Notes: generated by a model from the letters alone, not told the origin. Numbered from the stretch's first letter, positions 36,158 through 48,671 are shown. The stretch is 64,000 nucleotides of DNA from Rhynchopus sp. YZ270_cl-10 (GCA_964035575.1 OZ037885.1:806001-870000), one strand, 5' to 3'. Numbers and translations: made by a program.

Positions 36158-39100
36158 ATGGGGGACTATATGCAGGAGATGGAGGAGAAGGATGGTCTGA
36201 GATGGACCTGGCATACATACCCGAGCAAGGCGGGGAAGGAGAAGTCGATGCAGGGTGGGTTCTTCACACCGGAGATGATTGTGCCGCTTGCGGCAGTGAT
36301 CACGCCGCTGAAGGCAAGCACGACACATCCGGTGCCAGAACTGCGTTATGCACCGTCGAAATGCAAAGGGTGTGGTGGAGTGGCGAACAGCTTCTGCATC
36401 GTCAACCACACCGCAGCTGCGAGCAGCTGGACCTGCGTCTTCTGCAGAACCCGCAACCCGGTGCAGGCAGCAGAGCAGATGCCGGCAGAGTTCACAGAAG
36501 GGGTCAACACAGTGGAGTACTGCCTGCCCCGCGCGCAGGCACCCGCACCTACCTTCATCTTCATCCTCGACGTCGCCACCAACGCGGAGGAGCTCGAAGG
36601 GGAGAAGCAGGCCGTCCTCGATACCCTCCCACGCCTTCCACCAGGCTCTCTGGTTGGTCTCATAACGCTAGGGAAGTTTGTGACAGTGTGGGATCTTGCG
36701 TTTGAAGGTGCGAACTGCACTGTCTTCACGGGAGCGCCTGCGGCAAAGAAATACCCAACGGATACGGTGCGGGAGTACCTCGGTATCAAGAAGGCGGGTA
36801 GGGGTGGCGAAGATGGCATGATGGGGCGGGTGCTCATGGACGCAGGGGAGGCAGTGGCGCCCATCACCAACATCCTCGAGGACCTCACGCCAGACCCGTG
36901 GCCAGTCAAGCCGCGTATGAGGCAGATGCGTAGCACAGGGGCAGCCCTCGAGGTTGCGGTGGGGATTGCCGAGTTGCTTACAGGGTCGGATGTATGGCAT
37001 TTAAAAAAAAAAATGGCGGCTTTGCTGAAAGTGGACCAGATAGAGATAGGTGAAGCGGAGCCTCGGGTTCATATTTTTTTGAAAAATTGTTGGAATAGTG
37101 TAAATTGCCATTTGTGCAAGCACCACTGTTTTTTTTTCTCTTGGGGGCGACATTATCGGATTTGTTGAATTCCATCGTAGCTACCGTCTACGTTTTTTTA
37201 AGGTACACTGTCACGAGAGGGCTTTGTATTTCAACTCTACCCTTTTTTTTTTGAATGAATTGTCCGAGGGATAATAGAATGCGGTAAAAACGCGGCATTT
37301 TTTTGACAAAAAAAAAATTCATTTTTCACAGAAAAGCCACCACGGACGTATTCTTCTCTTCCTCTCTGGGCCCTGCGCCCGTGGTCCCGGTAAGATGTGC
37401 TCACCCAGCCTCGACGAGACGCTCCGTTGCCACCCCGACATCAAAGAGGGCCAAGCCCCGCACATGGCAGAGGCGACGGAGTTTGGAAACGATATCGCGA
37501 AAAGGCTGCGTGCGATCAACTTCTGCTTCGATCTGTTCATGATCTCGCTTGATCAGGTATGTTAACCGAGAAGGAGGTGGAAAAAGCTGACCGAGCATTT
37601 GATCATGTGTACGTGGTGTGCATCTTGCAAGGTTGATTTGATCATGATCTTCGAGAGAGAGAGAGAGAGTGTGTGCTAAGAGGGGGTTGTGCAATGACGT
37701 CTTTATTGTGTGTTTTAATGACCGTCATATCCCGTTCTGCCCTTAGCCCAAATAAAAGTGCCACTATATTTGGTCCTTTTTCGATTGGAGGTGACTGAAA
37801 AACTCTAAAAAAACGGCCTGCCATGTTAATACGTGTAGAGGCTCTCATCTTAACAAATTTTATCCTTTTTTTAGTGACTTTGCACACTTAACATCTGCAC
37901 CACCTATACCACAGGTGGGTCTCTGCGAGCTGGGCGAGGCTGTGGTGTACACAGGCGGGTACGTGGTGTCGAGCGACTCCTTCCACAACGACGTTTTCAA
38001 GCAGAGCATGGCGAAGATGTTCATGCCTGCGACCAACCGGGGCACCAGCAATATGTTCTTTGACGTGATTCTTGAGGTGCAGACAAGCAGCGAGACGAAG
38101 ATTGCGGGGTGCATTGGGCCATGCCGCGGGAAGGGCAAGACGAGCAGCAGCGTGTCCACCAACGTGGAGGTGGGCGACTCGGGGACGTGCGCGTGGTCGA
38201 CTGCTGTGTGCGACGACACGACGTCCTTTGCGGTTGTGTTTGACGCAGAAGAGGATGGGCATGGGGGTGGCTCGAGTGCAGGCGGGTTCCGCTTTGCACA
38301 GTTCATCACCTCCTTCGTTGACACACAGGGCTTCAGACGTCTACGTGTCACCACTGCACGTCAAGGCATCGCACAGTCATCAGACAAAACAGTCATCAAC
38401 GAATACCACTGTTTCGACCAGTACACCGCTGCCGCAGTCATGGGCCGCATAGTAGCGAAGTACATGGAAGGCTCTGGAAACACACACATCCCTGCCCTCC
38501 GCTGGCTCGACAGAAGCCTCATCCGCTTTGTCAAAAAGTTTGCGACGTTCAACCCAAACCAGCCCGACTCCCTGCACCTCCCCCCACAGTACACTCTGTT
38601 CCCGCAGTTTATGTACCACCTCCGCCGGTCGGAGTTCCTTTTGGTGTTCAACAGCAGTGTGGACGAGACGGTGTTCTTCCGGAGTTGTCTGTACCGTGAG
38701 AGTGTGATGCAGTGTGTTGTGATGCTTGAACCGAAGCTGTACGCATATGCATATGGGTCGACTGATGGGGAGGTGGTGGTGCTGGACTCGCGGAGTGTGA
38801 AGTTCGACAACATTCTGCTGTTGGATGGGTACTTTAACGTGGTCATCCACCACGGTGCCACTATTGCACAGTGGCGAGACGCGAAGTACCACGAGCAGCC
38901 AGGCTACGAGCCCTTCGGCGAACAGCTCGCAGCACCCGTCAATGATATGAACGCACTCAACATGCGCCGCTTCCCTCTCCCAAAGATCACAATCTGCGAT
39001 CAAAACGACTCCCAGTCGAGATACCTCATCCACAAACTGAACCCCTCCGACACCGAAAGCAAAGACGCGTCTCAAGACGACGTCCAGGTATGGTTTCTTT

Positions 39101-39726
39101 GCAGGGTTGGCAGACACATAGACCGCCTCTTTGACTGCAATGATCATTTTTTGGAAATAACTGTGTGCCTGCGTACAGTTTCCCCTGATAGCAACTCCCA
39201 CAGCGCAACACTCCGGGGGGGTTCGATAACCCGCAGAGTGTCAGTGCCTCCCAGAGGCGTTTGCACTAACCAACTTCACTTCCCCCCCCCTCACACGCAG
39301 TGTCATTAGAAACCCGAATAATAAAGCCAACGTTTAATCGCCTGATACCGACTATTTCCTCCCTCTCTTTAAAAATCACTTTGCGCCAAATTTAGAGCTC
39401 ACTGTTTTTGGCTGCGTTCAACGAAAATAACCTTCCCTCTTTTCCTAGTCGAGTAATCAAGATCAGTTGGCGACTGTAAGAGTCGGGTTTTGACTTGACG
39501 AGAGGCACATTCATCTTACAAGCAAGCTTTCGTTAATTCCTACTAAGAACACATGCTCACCCTTTGATGCTTACTGTTTACTGAAGAAGAAAGTACACTA
39601 TTATAGACTCACGGAACGCTATATCCACATCCCACCCCACCCCATCAGATCATCCACACGGACGACGCGAACCTGCAGACGTTCATGCAGAAGCTGAAGA
39701 CCCTTGCCTGCTCCGCAGAGAAGTGA
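36158..39726 (+). CDS. SEC23: COPII coat GTPase-activating subunit Sec23, four exons
   Basis: Exons 36158-36991, 37332-37556, 37915-39087 and 39649-39726, all phase 0, encode 769 residues, the normal length. Sec23 forms the inner COPII coat with Sec24 and stimulates Sar1 GTP hydrolysis at ER exit sites. Visible parts: the zinc finger CKGC..CVFC (about residues 70-95), the trunk domain beginning PTFIFILDVATNAEEL, GRILLFLSGPCARGPGKM, the beta-sandwich and helical regions in exon 3, and the gelsolin-like C-terminus (AYGSTDGEVVVLDS, VVIHHGATIAQW) ending LQTFMQKLKTLACSAEK. The frame opens upstream without ATG, so the first ATG is taken. The exon 1 donor GAT|GTATGG is the only one that preserves the alignment between STGAALEVAVGIAEL and GRILLFLSG. 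Confidence 0.93.
37196..37250 (+). repeat. Family B tail fragment in Sec23 intron 1
   Basis: AAGGTACACTGTCACGAGAG, GGCTTTGTATTTCAACTCTA and a T run: only the 3' half of family B. Similar 5'-truncated copies are at 40345 and 47673; 5' truncation is what reverse-transcribed elements show. Confidence 0.75.
39160..39292 (+). repeat. Family C copy in Sec23 intron 3
   Basis: AACTGTGTGCCTGCGTACAG, AGCAACTCCCA, GGGTTCGATAACCCGC, GAGTGTCAGTGCC, CCCAGAGGCGTTTGCACTAA. It is a full-length copy and allows the family's 5' region to be defined with the copy at 4131. Confidence 0.8.
39323..39473 (+). repeat. Family G, copy 2
   Basis: Matches 174-292 in ordered blocks (AAAGCCAACGTT, TTTGCGCCAAA, GCGTTCAACGAAAATAA, ATCAAGATCAGTTGGCG). 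Immediately downstream is a weak family A-like stretch (GAGAGGCACATTCATCTTAC). Confidence 0.6.
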
Positions 39727-40067
39727 GTTTCTTCACCTCATGGTGGGTAAGCAGTGGTCTTGGCGATGGTGGCTCCGTCACGTTGTTCAGAGTCAAACGG
39801 CAGCCTTGGTGTTCCTTACACCTCCGCCGTGGACTGAACAGCACTGTGCCACCACTCCCGCATCTGGTTCGTTCTGTTCTTTTATCGGTTTTGGTGGGGT
39901 GTGTGGGGTGTGTTGGCGAAATAGCAGGTTTTGCGAAGTGGTTCCGAAAAAGCGGAGCATTGTCCAGTGAAAGTGCGCTAGGGGGATCTGGGAGTGGAGA
40001 CCCTACTGGGAGAGAGGTTGTTTGAAGGTAGAGTTTACTTGGGCTCATTTAGGGCTCATTTTACCGG

Positions 40068-40100
<33 letters not shown>

Positions 40101-40454
40101 TGGGGAAGGAGGGGAGGGGGGAGAAAAACACCAGAATTTGTGGGGAATGGGGGAGGGTTAATAGAGGGTGGGTAACCAAAAAGAGAAGCAAAAAATAAAA
40201 AAAAATATGGCAAAAAAAAATTTTTTTTACCTTTCTGTTGAGAAAAAGGAGGAAGCAAGGTTCAGCGAAGGGGGAGGGGGGGGTGGGTGAGATGGGGGGG
40301 TGCATAGGTGCAGTATTGAAAACTGCCTTTCTTTTTTTGTTTTTTTGGGGTACACTGTCACGAGAGGGCTTTGTATTGCAAATTACATTACATTTTTTCT
40401 CTTCGCATCCTTCAGTAATATATCCAAGCGAGGTTCAACCCTTTTTTTATAGAT

Positions 40455-40562
40455 GCAAAAACCACGAAATGGATGTAGGACTGCATGATTGGGGTGCACC
40501 GGTCATTGTACCCAAAGGTACACTGTTCACGAGAGCGCTTTGCATTTTCAAGTCAAAATTAT
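40455..40562 (+). repeat. Family B repeat
   Basis: AAAACCACGAAATGGATGTA, AAAGGTACACTGTTCACGAG, TTTGCATTTTCAAGTCAA. The middle is shortened. It lies about 60 bp after a separate family B tail fragment. Confidence 0.75.
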
Positions 40563-41699
40563 TTTTGTGAGAACGATGAAAGAGAGACACGCCGGTTCTC
40601 CCCTCCAGAGACTAGAGAGCGCCTTCCAACGCCTGGAAAATTCATTTATCGGTGATTTTCTATTTATTTATTTTTCGACTGAGATGCGTTTTAGCACGTT
40701 TCAACTACTCTTTTTTTTTTTCGTTTATCGCACCGCAAAAGGGTTGTCTTTTTTTCACTGATGCTAAAAGCGGGCACGCACCCATCCGTCGTTTTCCATT
40801 TTTAAAGGGTGCATGTGTTGACCCTCTCAAAATACTTTCAATTCTGTGAACTGAACGTATATGAATCTATTCATTTTTCTCCTACCCACAACGCTTTTTC
40901 TCTATACCAAACAATAGGGAAAGGCGAAAGAGAGAACGGAACTAACAGAGATGAGAGAGAGAGAGAGAAAGAGGATCATCCATCCCCCCGCGCTTCCTGA
41001 TTTGATGAGCCTCAACACTGTGAGACTCAGGTGCATCTTACCAAACCCCCCTTTTTTTTTCTCTTCATTTTACCGCTCTACCCAGAGAAGGGAAAAAAAA
41101 ACAAACAACACGGTTTACCACCTTTCCAATTCCGTACCATGTACAAAAAAAGGCAGGTGTCGCAGAAATACAATGTGTGTAATGACCAGCGTCACTCTAC
41201 ATTCTTTTAAATGCTTTTCCAGGTGAGCGAGAGAGGCTTACCATTTTTTTTTATATTTTTACATTTTGCATTTTTTTTTCTTTCTGAGAACGAATCGAAT
41301 GGTGACCGGATGCCTGAGAGAAAGAGAAGAGAGAGAGACAGACTTCCCCCCCTTCTCCCTCTCTCCCTCCGACACACAAAAGACGTCCCACCCCCGCTCC
41401 CGCTCACTTCTCGTCTTTGCATGTCAACTCTTTGCCGGAAAACCCAAAAAAAAAAAGACACAAAAAAAAATAGCCAAACCTTTTGAAATCCTTTAGCCCG
41501 TTGCGGTGACTTTGTTTGTTTGGTACAGAACTGGTTCTCTTAGGTGGGCCCTCCCCCCCTCCATAAGTTTTGTCGTCACTGCTCTGCACACTCAAGACAC
41601 CTTCTTGACTGCCTCCTCAAATGGCCCCTCAAATGAGTCCGCACTGCTGTCAGTCTCCCCCCTCGAAGCCTTGCAGCGGAACAAGACTTTCTTTTAGAT

Positions 41700-41837
41700 T
41701 CTTGTGCTTTCAGCCGGATGGCTGGCATCGTACGTGGGTCAGTCGGAGGTGCCTGCATTAATAACTTCACTTTAGATTACCCACCACCACCACCACCACC
41801 ACCACCACCACCACCACCACCACCACCACCACCACCC
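41700..41837 (+). repeat. Family D copy followed by (CCA)n
   Basis: GCTGGCATCGTACGTGGGTC, GAGGTGCCTGCATTAATAAC, TTCACTTTA, then about 19 CCA units (41780-41837). A trinucleotide tract at the 3' side of a short repeat is a common place for tail expansion. Confidence 0.8.
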
Positions 41838-42064
41838 CTCCAGGATACACCACATACACATTTCTTTTCGGGTTCCCTTCTCTCTCTCTCCATTTCCGTA
41901 ACTCCACTAGGTGGTGTTTCATATATTTCCGTGCGGGTTGGGGGGGTGAGTTGAGGTCTGACTTCATCCCTCTCTCCGAACAGAGCTTTCGTCCCCTCAC
42001 CTCTACCCCCTTTTGTTGGGGTAAGATAACGTATTTCTTGAAGTTTTTTTAATCCTTTTTAGGA

Positions 42065-45000
42065 ATGGCGGATCAACTCCTGAAAACGCTGCGGAGGAAT
42101 GCAAGAATGACAAAAATTGAGACCGATTCGGAGTCAAAATCAGAGTCGTTGTGTTTGCTGGCAGAGGAAGGGAGGGAGGTGGAGTTCTCTGCTATGTTGA
42201 GGGACTGCTCTATTGACGTCAATGCCAGGGATATTACGGGGCAAACTCCGCTGCACGTTGCGGTGGTGAGTGGAAGAACCTCGATTGTTTCTGCATTAAT
42301 TAAATCTGGTGCATCCACCAGCGTTACCGACGCAGCTGGGAGGACTGCCTTGGATATGACAGAGTCCATCTTGGATAAATCTCAGAAACCGCAAATTAAA
42401 AAAATGCTGTCCGAATCGCAAACCGCAGACGCCAGCTTCAGCAAACAAAACCCCTGCGCCATGGGTGACACTGGAGACATCGAGTCCACCTTCCTCCATG
42501 ATTTCGAAACGTCTCACCATACTACCATCTTCGAGGCGAAGAGCACCTTCGAATCGCCTCTCATCACTTCAGACAGTGATGACAATGTACCAGAAATGAA
42601 TGACACACAGAACGAAGAGGCTGCGAAGGAAGTGGACAAGCTGGGGCTGATTTTGGTAATGGTGGGGCTGCCTGGGAGGGGGAAGACCTATATTGCGAGA
42701 AGGCTGTGTCGATGGTTGAATTGGAAGGGTATTGGGTGCAGGATTTTTAATGTCGGGAAGTATCGACGAGATTTGACGCAAAATGCGAGCGACCAGGCTG
42801 CATCGTACTTTGACCCGCAGAACCCCGATGCGAAGGCAGAGAGGGAGCACCTTGCGGACTTTGCGATGGACGACCTTCTTGCATTTCTTGCCGAGTCTCC
42901 TGGTTGTGTCGCCATCTTTGATGCTACCAACTCTACCGTTGACCGCAGAGAACGTCTGGTACAAACCTTTACAAAAACAAAGCTAGTTCCATCGGAGCGT
43001 GTCATCTTCATCGAATCTGTGTGCACAGATGAGTCTATCATCCATTCCAACATCCTTCGCGCCAAAATGGGCAACGAAGACTATAAAGGAAAGGAAGCCT
43101 CCTACGTTCTCTCGGACTTCAAAGAACGCATCTCGCAATACGAAAAGGTGTACCAACAGCTCACAGTGGAGCGTGACAGCGAGCGCTCCTGGGTGCAGCT
43201 TCGGAACACCATTGGGCGTGGTGGCGGGCATATCCAAATTAACAATATATCAGGGCATTTGTCGACCCGGCTGATGTACTTTCTGTTTAACCTGAAGACA
43301 GCAGTGTGCCCGGTGTACCTCGCGCGTGTCGGGGAGGGTGAGGACTACGCAGCAGCCCTGCGGCGTTTCTTCAATGGAAGGCATGAGGATCAGCCCGTCC
43401 GTGTCTGGACCAGTACCTGCAAGGGTGCGATCAGCACAGCGAAGTACTTTACCGGGGCGCGTTTCCTCGTGCGCCACTACATGGCGTTGCACACCCTAGA
43501 CAGGGGAGAGTTCCGCAACCTCAGCGATGAAATGGTCAAACGGCAACACCCGCACTTCTTCCGCGAGCTGAAAAGCTGTGAGTACAGCTACGCCTGGCCG
43601 CGTGGGGAGAGCTACCACGACCTGAACGTCAGACTGGAGCAGATCATTCTTGACATCCACGGGGTATGTCTTTAAAATGGCCTTTTTTTTTGAGTTTTTT
43701 TTATGTTGAGTTTTTTCTAGCAAGGATTGTCTGAAGTGCAGCTACTATTCATTATTACTGTAATCCAAGAAACTTGGCGGCCAAATAAGTTTGGCGGATT
43801 TAAGGTTTTTGGGGCAATTTGGCGCCCTTTTTTTGGATGACAAACATAGTGTTATTTTTTCACCGGTGCGGTGGTTTGTACTTTCAACTTTTCTCCGCCC
43901 TTTTCGCCCTCTTGCCAAAAAAGGGTCTGAAGATAGTAGATACCGCAGCTAAGTTAAAGCTGGCGGTGGTGGTGGTGGTATCTTTTGAAGTTACAGTTAC
44001 ACATCTGTTTAGTGGCCCAAACCTATCTCGCCAATACTCTAGACCCCGGTATCCATTGATCCCCCATTCGCTACCTGACGAGTGGAGGCGGGAGGACGGA
44101 GTAGCGGTAACCACGAAACGAGAGATAGGCGACGGCTGCGTGGAGCTCACACAGAGTAAAAAGGCGAGGTGTCTACACATCAATTATTTATTCAGTCAAA
44201 AGTATTCAAAAAGAAAACTTCATAACAACCCATTCAATCATCCTCTCTCTCTCTCTCTCTTGCAGTCGGACTTCCCCATTGTGATCATCGCAACGAACGA
44301 AGTGTGCCAGGGCCTGTACGCATACCTAGCGGAGCTTCTACCAGAGGTATCTAACATACCCTTACCCCTTGCCCCTTTTCCCTTCCCCCCCTCCCTCCCT
44401 CTTCCTGCTCCTAAAAGAAGACCCTTCACCATGCACATTTCATGGATTTAACTCATACCCTAATAACCCCCAAGAAAAAGAGTGCAAAAACACAAACAAA
44501 ACAAAAATAACTGTTTTCCCCCCCCCTTCCAGCAATCATTGACTACCCCTTCCTCTCTCCCTCCCTCGTATCCATTAACGTCTCTTTCTAATGGTGGAGA
44601 CAGTGGCGCTGGCCAGCTTCATAATAAGGAACTCTTTGCCCACTTCGGTGCGATTTTTTGGTCCCGACTAAAGCCTTAATGCAGCTAGACATCAAATGAG
44701 CCCCGCGAACAATGCGTTGGGGGGCGGTGCTCGTTTCTTTTTTCTTCAACCAAATAGGTGCACAACTTCCCTGCTGCTGACTGGACGGCGTTGCCGTCTG
44801 CAATGACGCACGCGATCTTGGTGCCAATGTCGAAGTCTGTACACTCTGTCTGCGTGTGACATCCAGGTTCCTTTCAATTTTTGCAAAGGTGGCTTTCCTC
44901 GAGAAGAGCGGGTGTAAAGGATGTACTAAACAGCCTTGTTCTTCACGCAGATGGTGATGACCTTCTCGTCGCGCTCCGTAGTCCAGCCATCAAAGAGCAA

Positions 45001-45690
45001 GGTGATCTTGTAGAGCCTCGGCTTCACACTGCTCGTCACCTCTACATAATTCCTGTCCAGATGCGCACCCCCCCGACGTTTCGCCTGGTCAGGTTCAGCT
45101 TAAGTCCTGCGCGCGTCGCCTCGATTGCTGCGGAAATGTAGTGTTCAAATGAAACCAACCATTTTGTTCGTTTTTTTTTTACCACCTTTTTCATTAACCA
45201 CCTCGTTAAAAGCGTAAGATCTCTCTCTCTCTCTCTCTCTCAATATCATTAAACACCCCCTTCCCCCCCAACTAAACTCCTTCCCTTACAGCTCTGTGTA
45301 TACCTGAACTTCCCTGAGAAGATGATAGCTGAGTTTGCATACAAAAGCCATACGGTGCATGTTACGATGCATGACTTGCGTCCCAGTACAAAGGCAGCCC
45401 CTGCAGACGACGCTGAGAGAACGGCCTATGCGCAGGAGGTGGCCACGACAGACCCACCGACTCAACGGCGCAACCCGCACGAATGCCTGCCGGACTACGT
45501 AAAGGCACAGCCAATCTCCACTGTCGCAATGGGTACGAGCGGTGCTCAAGGCTCAAAGCTCAGCAGCCTAGGCCTCCGTTGCCCTACCCCTGACCCCCAC
45601 CAAACCCCCTCCGCCCCCATCACAGTCGGCGGCACCTCAAGCTTTGGTGGCCGTCAGCAAACCTGGCAAGATGACATCGTTTCCTGTTAA
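42065..45690 (+). CDS. PFKFB: Ankyrin-repeat 6-phosphofructo-2-kinase with inactive bisphosphatase domain
   Basis: Exons 42065-43663, 44266-44346 and 45292-45690, all phase 0, give 692 residues. Ankyrin repeats occupy about 30-110 (ARDITGQTPLHVAVVSG). The kinase domain has Walker A GLPGRGKT (201-208), FNVGKYRRDL, CVAIFDATNS and IFIESVCTDE, so fructose-2,6-bisphosphate synthesis looks intact. The phosphatase domain keeps its fold (VWTSTCKGAISTA, WPRGESYHDLNVRLE) but the RHGE motif is RVGE (V422), the second catalytic His (SHQAV) is ATNEV (T543), the acidic loop residue is not conserved, and the segment after RHG is shortened. It is therefore probably kinase-only. Trypanosomatid PFK-2/FBPase-2 isoforms are known with ankyrin extensions and with one dead domain. 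TCCTTTTTAG ends two bases before the ATG. Confidence 0.88.
44640..45141 (-). pseudogene. Decayed hAT-like transposase fragment in PFK-2 intron 2
   Basis: On the - strand, short in-frame pieces read KITLLFDGWTTERDEKVITI and FDIGTKIACVIADGNAVQSA, typical of the hAT core (FDGWT; ..D.A.N..A). The pieces are in different frames with stops between them, so it is a relic. Similarity to the intact hAT at 29446 is not close by eye, implying another hAT lineage. Confidence 0.45.
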
Positions 45691-47571
45691 AGGTGTCGGG
45701 GGTATTTCTCTTGTCAGATTTAAAAAAAAATGGTTCGTTTTTTTTTGAATAATCACCATAGTACAGACTATGGGGTGGAAGAAATGGGGAAAAAGGGGGT
45801 TAAATTCGGTATTTTAGACCGGGTAGGTAGTTGTGCAAAAATGGTGTATTTGAAGTGGGTTGATGGGGGAGGGGTGGTGGTTCTGTAGGGGAAGGGAGGG
45901 AAATGGGGTTCTAAAAAAGGGGTGGGGTAGTTGTGTCTGTCATTTGGTTGTGATGGACAAAAATATGTATAACAGAAAAAAAAACGTTCCAAATTTTTTT
46001 TTTCTCCCACAAAATGGCGATTGTCGAAATGTTAGTTTTTTTCTTTTTGAAGTGGCTGTGGGGCCACAATAACGTTGCTATTTTCCCGCGCTTTTTTTAA
46101 AAAGCAGAAAAAAAAACGTCTTTTTTGGAAAGACGTTTTTTCGTGCAGTCCCATGGGGCTGCCAAGGTATCTTTTCAATTTTTTTTTTGTTCTTTTCTCT
46201 TCAAAAAAAAGACATATCGGGTGTGCGTCAGAAGCGACCCTGGCTGATGCTGGGGGGGTCTCTGTCTGTCCATCTGTCTAGCCCTTTAAGAGCATCATAT
46301 CACACAAAACGTTGGGCCTTTTTTCTATCGTCGATTTTCATTTTTTAAATGGAAACCCTGTGGCCACCCTATCTGTAATTTTTAATCAATGAAGTGACAA
46401 CCCGGCGGAGAACCAGCGCCTGCGTCTGCCGAACGGTGAGGCGTTTTTGCACCTTTCAACTTCTCTTTCCTCTTGCCACGAATGCAATGTAAATTGGACA
46501 TTTTTTTTAAATTGAAGTCCTATAACCGGCAGAAAACACACCGCATAAAAAGAAAGATGGGAACATTTTTTATTGTTCCCTCCTCCTCTGCTATCAATTT
46601 AGTGATTGCACATGTTACCATACTTAAATTGAAATCCGATAACCGTTCCTGATCTCTGACAATGAACATACGCGCGATTGTCCCGTTTTCCTTGTTTTTT
46701 TTTTTTTTCCCTTCCCCTTTTGCGTTAGCCCATGCATATACCTCAAGGGCATTGGTATCCCCGATTAGAGACTCCATTTCCCCCCCCCCTTACCCGCAAA
46801 AACCCCTGGGTAAGAACAAATCTTGTGAAGGAACCACAGTCAAAGTGGTCTTTTTCAACAAGAGTTGTGACCACAGTGCGTTTCGACTCAACAGAAGCAG
46901 TGGGTTTTGACCGAGGGGGAAAAAAAGTGACGTACAAGGTTAACCTTCTTCACCCCCGTACCTTTCAACCCCATTTCTTTTAGGTGACTGTGCACATGAG
47001 GCTTAAGGTCATCTTAACACTTTCCCCCCCAAACACTCTTTTATGTGGGTAACTTTTCAAACACTCCAGGGGGTCGATTAAACCCGCGGGTTTTCAGTAC
47101 CTATGTCCGTCGAGGTGTTTGTACTGTATTTTTTTTTATCTGACACTTTCAATGCCAAAAAAGGCCAACATTGAGTACAGACCCTAGGTTCCCCCCAGAC
47201 CCTAGGTCGATTGTCGACACAAGAAAAAACGCTCACATCTTTCCTGGAGCAGTGTTTTTCTATTAATAGGGGGTTCCTTTTCTTTTTTATTTCTTTTTTT
47301 GAGTGTCGGTGCCTGCGTCCGCCGAGGCGTTTGCACTATCAGCTTCACTTTTTTTAGGGGTGCTAACAAGATGTGTGGGATTCACCTTTCAAGGGTTGTT
47401 TAAATGTGTGTTCTTCCTCCGAATGAGGTGACACCTTTTTTTTTTCAATATTTTCTTTGTTTTGTTTAGTTCTCTTCTATCTGGTATGACTTTACACCCC
47501 TCCCCTTCCCCTCTTTTTTTCACATTTCAGTTGTAAGACATAATACGGAAGTCATAGGGGATCTTTTTTTT

Positions 47572-47715
47572 TGGTCTGTAAACCACTCCCATGCGCAACA
47601 CTCCGGGGTTCGATAACCCGCGGAGTGTCAGTGCCTGCGTCCCAGAGGCGTTTGCACTATCAACTTCACTTTGGTACACTGTCACGACCGGGCTGTTGTA
47701 TTTCAAATCAACTTT
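47572..47715 (+). repeat. Family C copy joined to a family B tail
   Basis: A very clean family C copy (ACACTCCGGGGTTCGATAAC, GGAGTGTCAGTGCCTGCGTC, TTTGCACTATCAACTTCAC) is followed without a gap by GGTACACTGTCACGACCGGG and TATTTCAAATCAACTTT from family B. The junction suggests insertion into, or template switching between, the two families. Confidence 0.8.
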
Positions 47716-48040
47716 TTTTTTTTAGAGGTGCACGATCCTTTAAAACACTTTTCGGGGTTCGTTTCTTTTTTTTTCCTTCACTACGGTAACGATAGTGATC
47801 AAAGGTGACCAAACAAAGGCTTTGGGGTTGTTTTGTTTTTCCATTTTTTTGTTTTGTTTTGTTTTTTTTTATGTGAAAATGTGTTGTGCCCTATCACTCG
47901 TCTTTCAAGGGGGCTTTTTTGGTCTTTTTTTGGGGCACTTTTTTAGGTAACGTTCATAGTCCTGCCTAGCGGACTCTTTTTTAAGGTGGGCACCTAAGTA
48001 CGTGAGTGGTATTGTCTTACAAATTTTATGTTATTTACCA

Positions 48041-48190
48041 CCGTATATCATGGTTTGCAGTCAGGCTGAGTCAGACTGACTCATCTCGCGCTTGAGTGCA
48101 AGGAATGCGAGAGGAGTCCGATCCTCGGCCTGGCCCAACAATTAGTCTGCCTCAGTCTGACTCCAAGCCAGGGTATGTTCATATACCATC
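48041..48190. repeat. Imperfect inverted repeat, about 150 bp
   Basis: CAGTCAGGCTGAGTCAGACT on the left pairs imperfectly with AGTCTGCCTCAGTCTGACTC on the right, extending to GTATATCATGG / CAGGGTATG..CATATAC at the outer ends. The loop contains AGGAGTCCGATCCTCGG. It could be an old MITE or a structured RNA; it does not fit a tRNA cloverleaf. Confidence 0.45.
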
Positions 48191-48671
48191 GTACTGCGGT
48201 TGGTTATCGCTTCGGCATATTTGTGGTCGTCATTCGGGCGCGCCCCCCCTTTTTTTTTACCAATGACTGCTGTTCACCAATTGGTGAGGCGTTTGCACTT
48301 TTGAACATTAGAGTTGTCTCAACACTCTGCCACACTCTTCAGGGATATGAGGTGGACACCCTAACTTTTTTTCTCTTTTTGACAGCCAGGTGGTTTGTCG
48401 ATATTGCAACGTGCATTTTTTGTTTTTGCTTTGTTTTTTTTTTTTTTTTGATACAGCAACAAGGTTCTCAAACTTTGAAACAAAATAATAACTGAAAATA
48501 TTTTGGTCGAAATTTAGCGTTGACATTCAAAAAAGGGGGTCCGCACGTTGAGAACCCTGTACAGCAACGCCTAAAGAGCACAAAGCACTTTAAAAACAAA
48601 CAAAAAACATTTTCAAACCCTGTACAGCAACGGCTCATATGAACGCCATTAAACCCCCCCTTTTTTTTTTT

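Larger units (their letters stand above)
39727..42064. other. Intergenic with families B, A, D and a CCA tract
   Basis: No gene supported. Contents: the Sec23 3' flank; long T run at about 40070-40100; family B tail (40345-40395) and a full family B copy (40455-40562); a family A-like copy (about 41000-41058); GA- and CT-rich tracts near 40950 and 41320; family D (41700-41775) directly followed by (CCA)n at 41780-41837. The PFK-2 start follows an acceptor-like TCCTTTTTAG two bases upstream. Confidence 0.6.

Noticed and set aside
38380-39201. 273-residue - strand open frame opposite Sec23
   Set aside because: Antisense shadow; no homology and no splice signals on that strand.
39723-40025. 100-residue frame overlapping the Sec23 stop
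   Set aside because: No ATG-proximal acceptor, begins inside the Sec23 terminal codons, and no recognisable domain; treated as 3' flank.
47590-47660. tRNA gene in family C (GGTTCGATAACC)
   Set aside because: The hairpin and B-box-like motif are present but no cloverleaf can be drawn, and it is repeated many times; called a repeat family.
48060-48180. Possible tRNA gene (B-box-like AGTCCGATCCT)
   Set aside because: No acceptor stem or anticodon arm with correct spacing; better explained as an imperfect inverted repeat.
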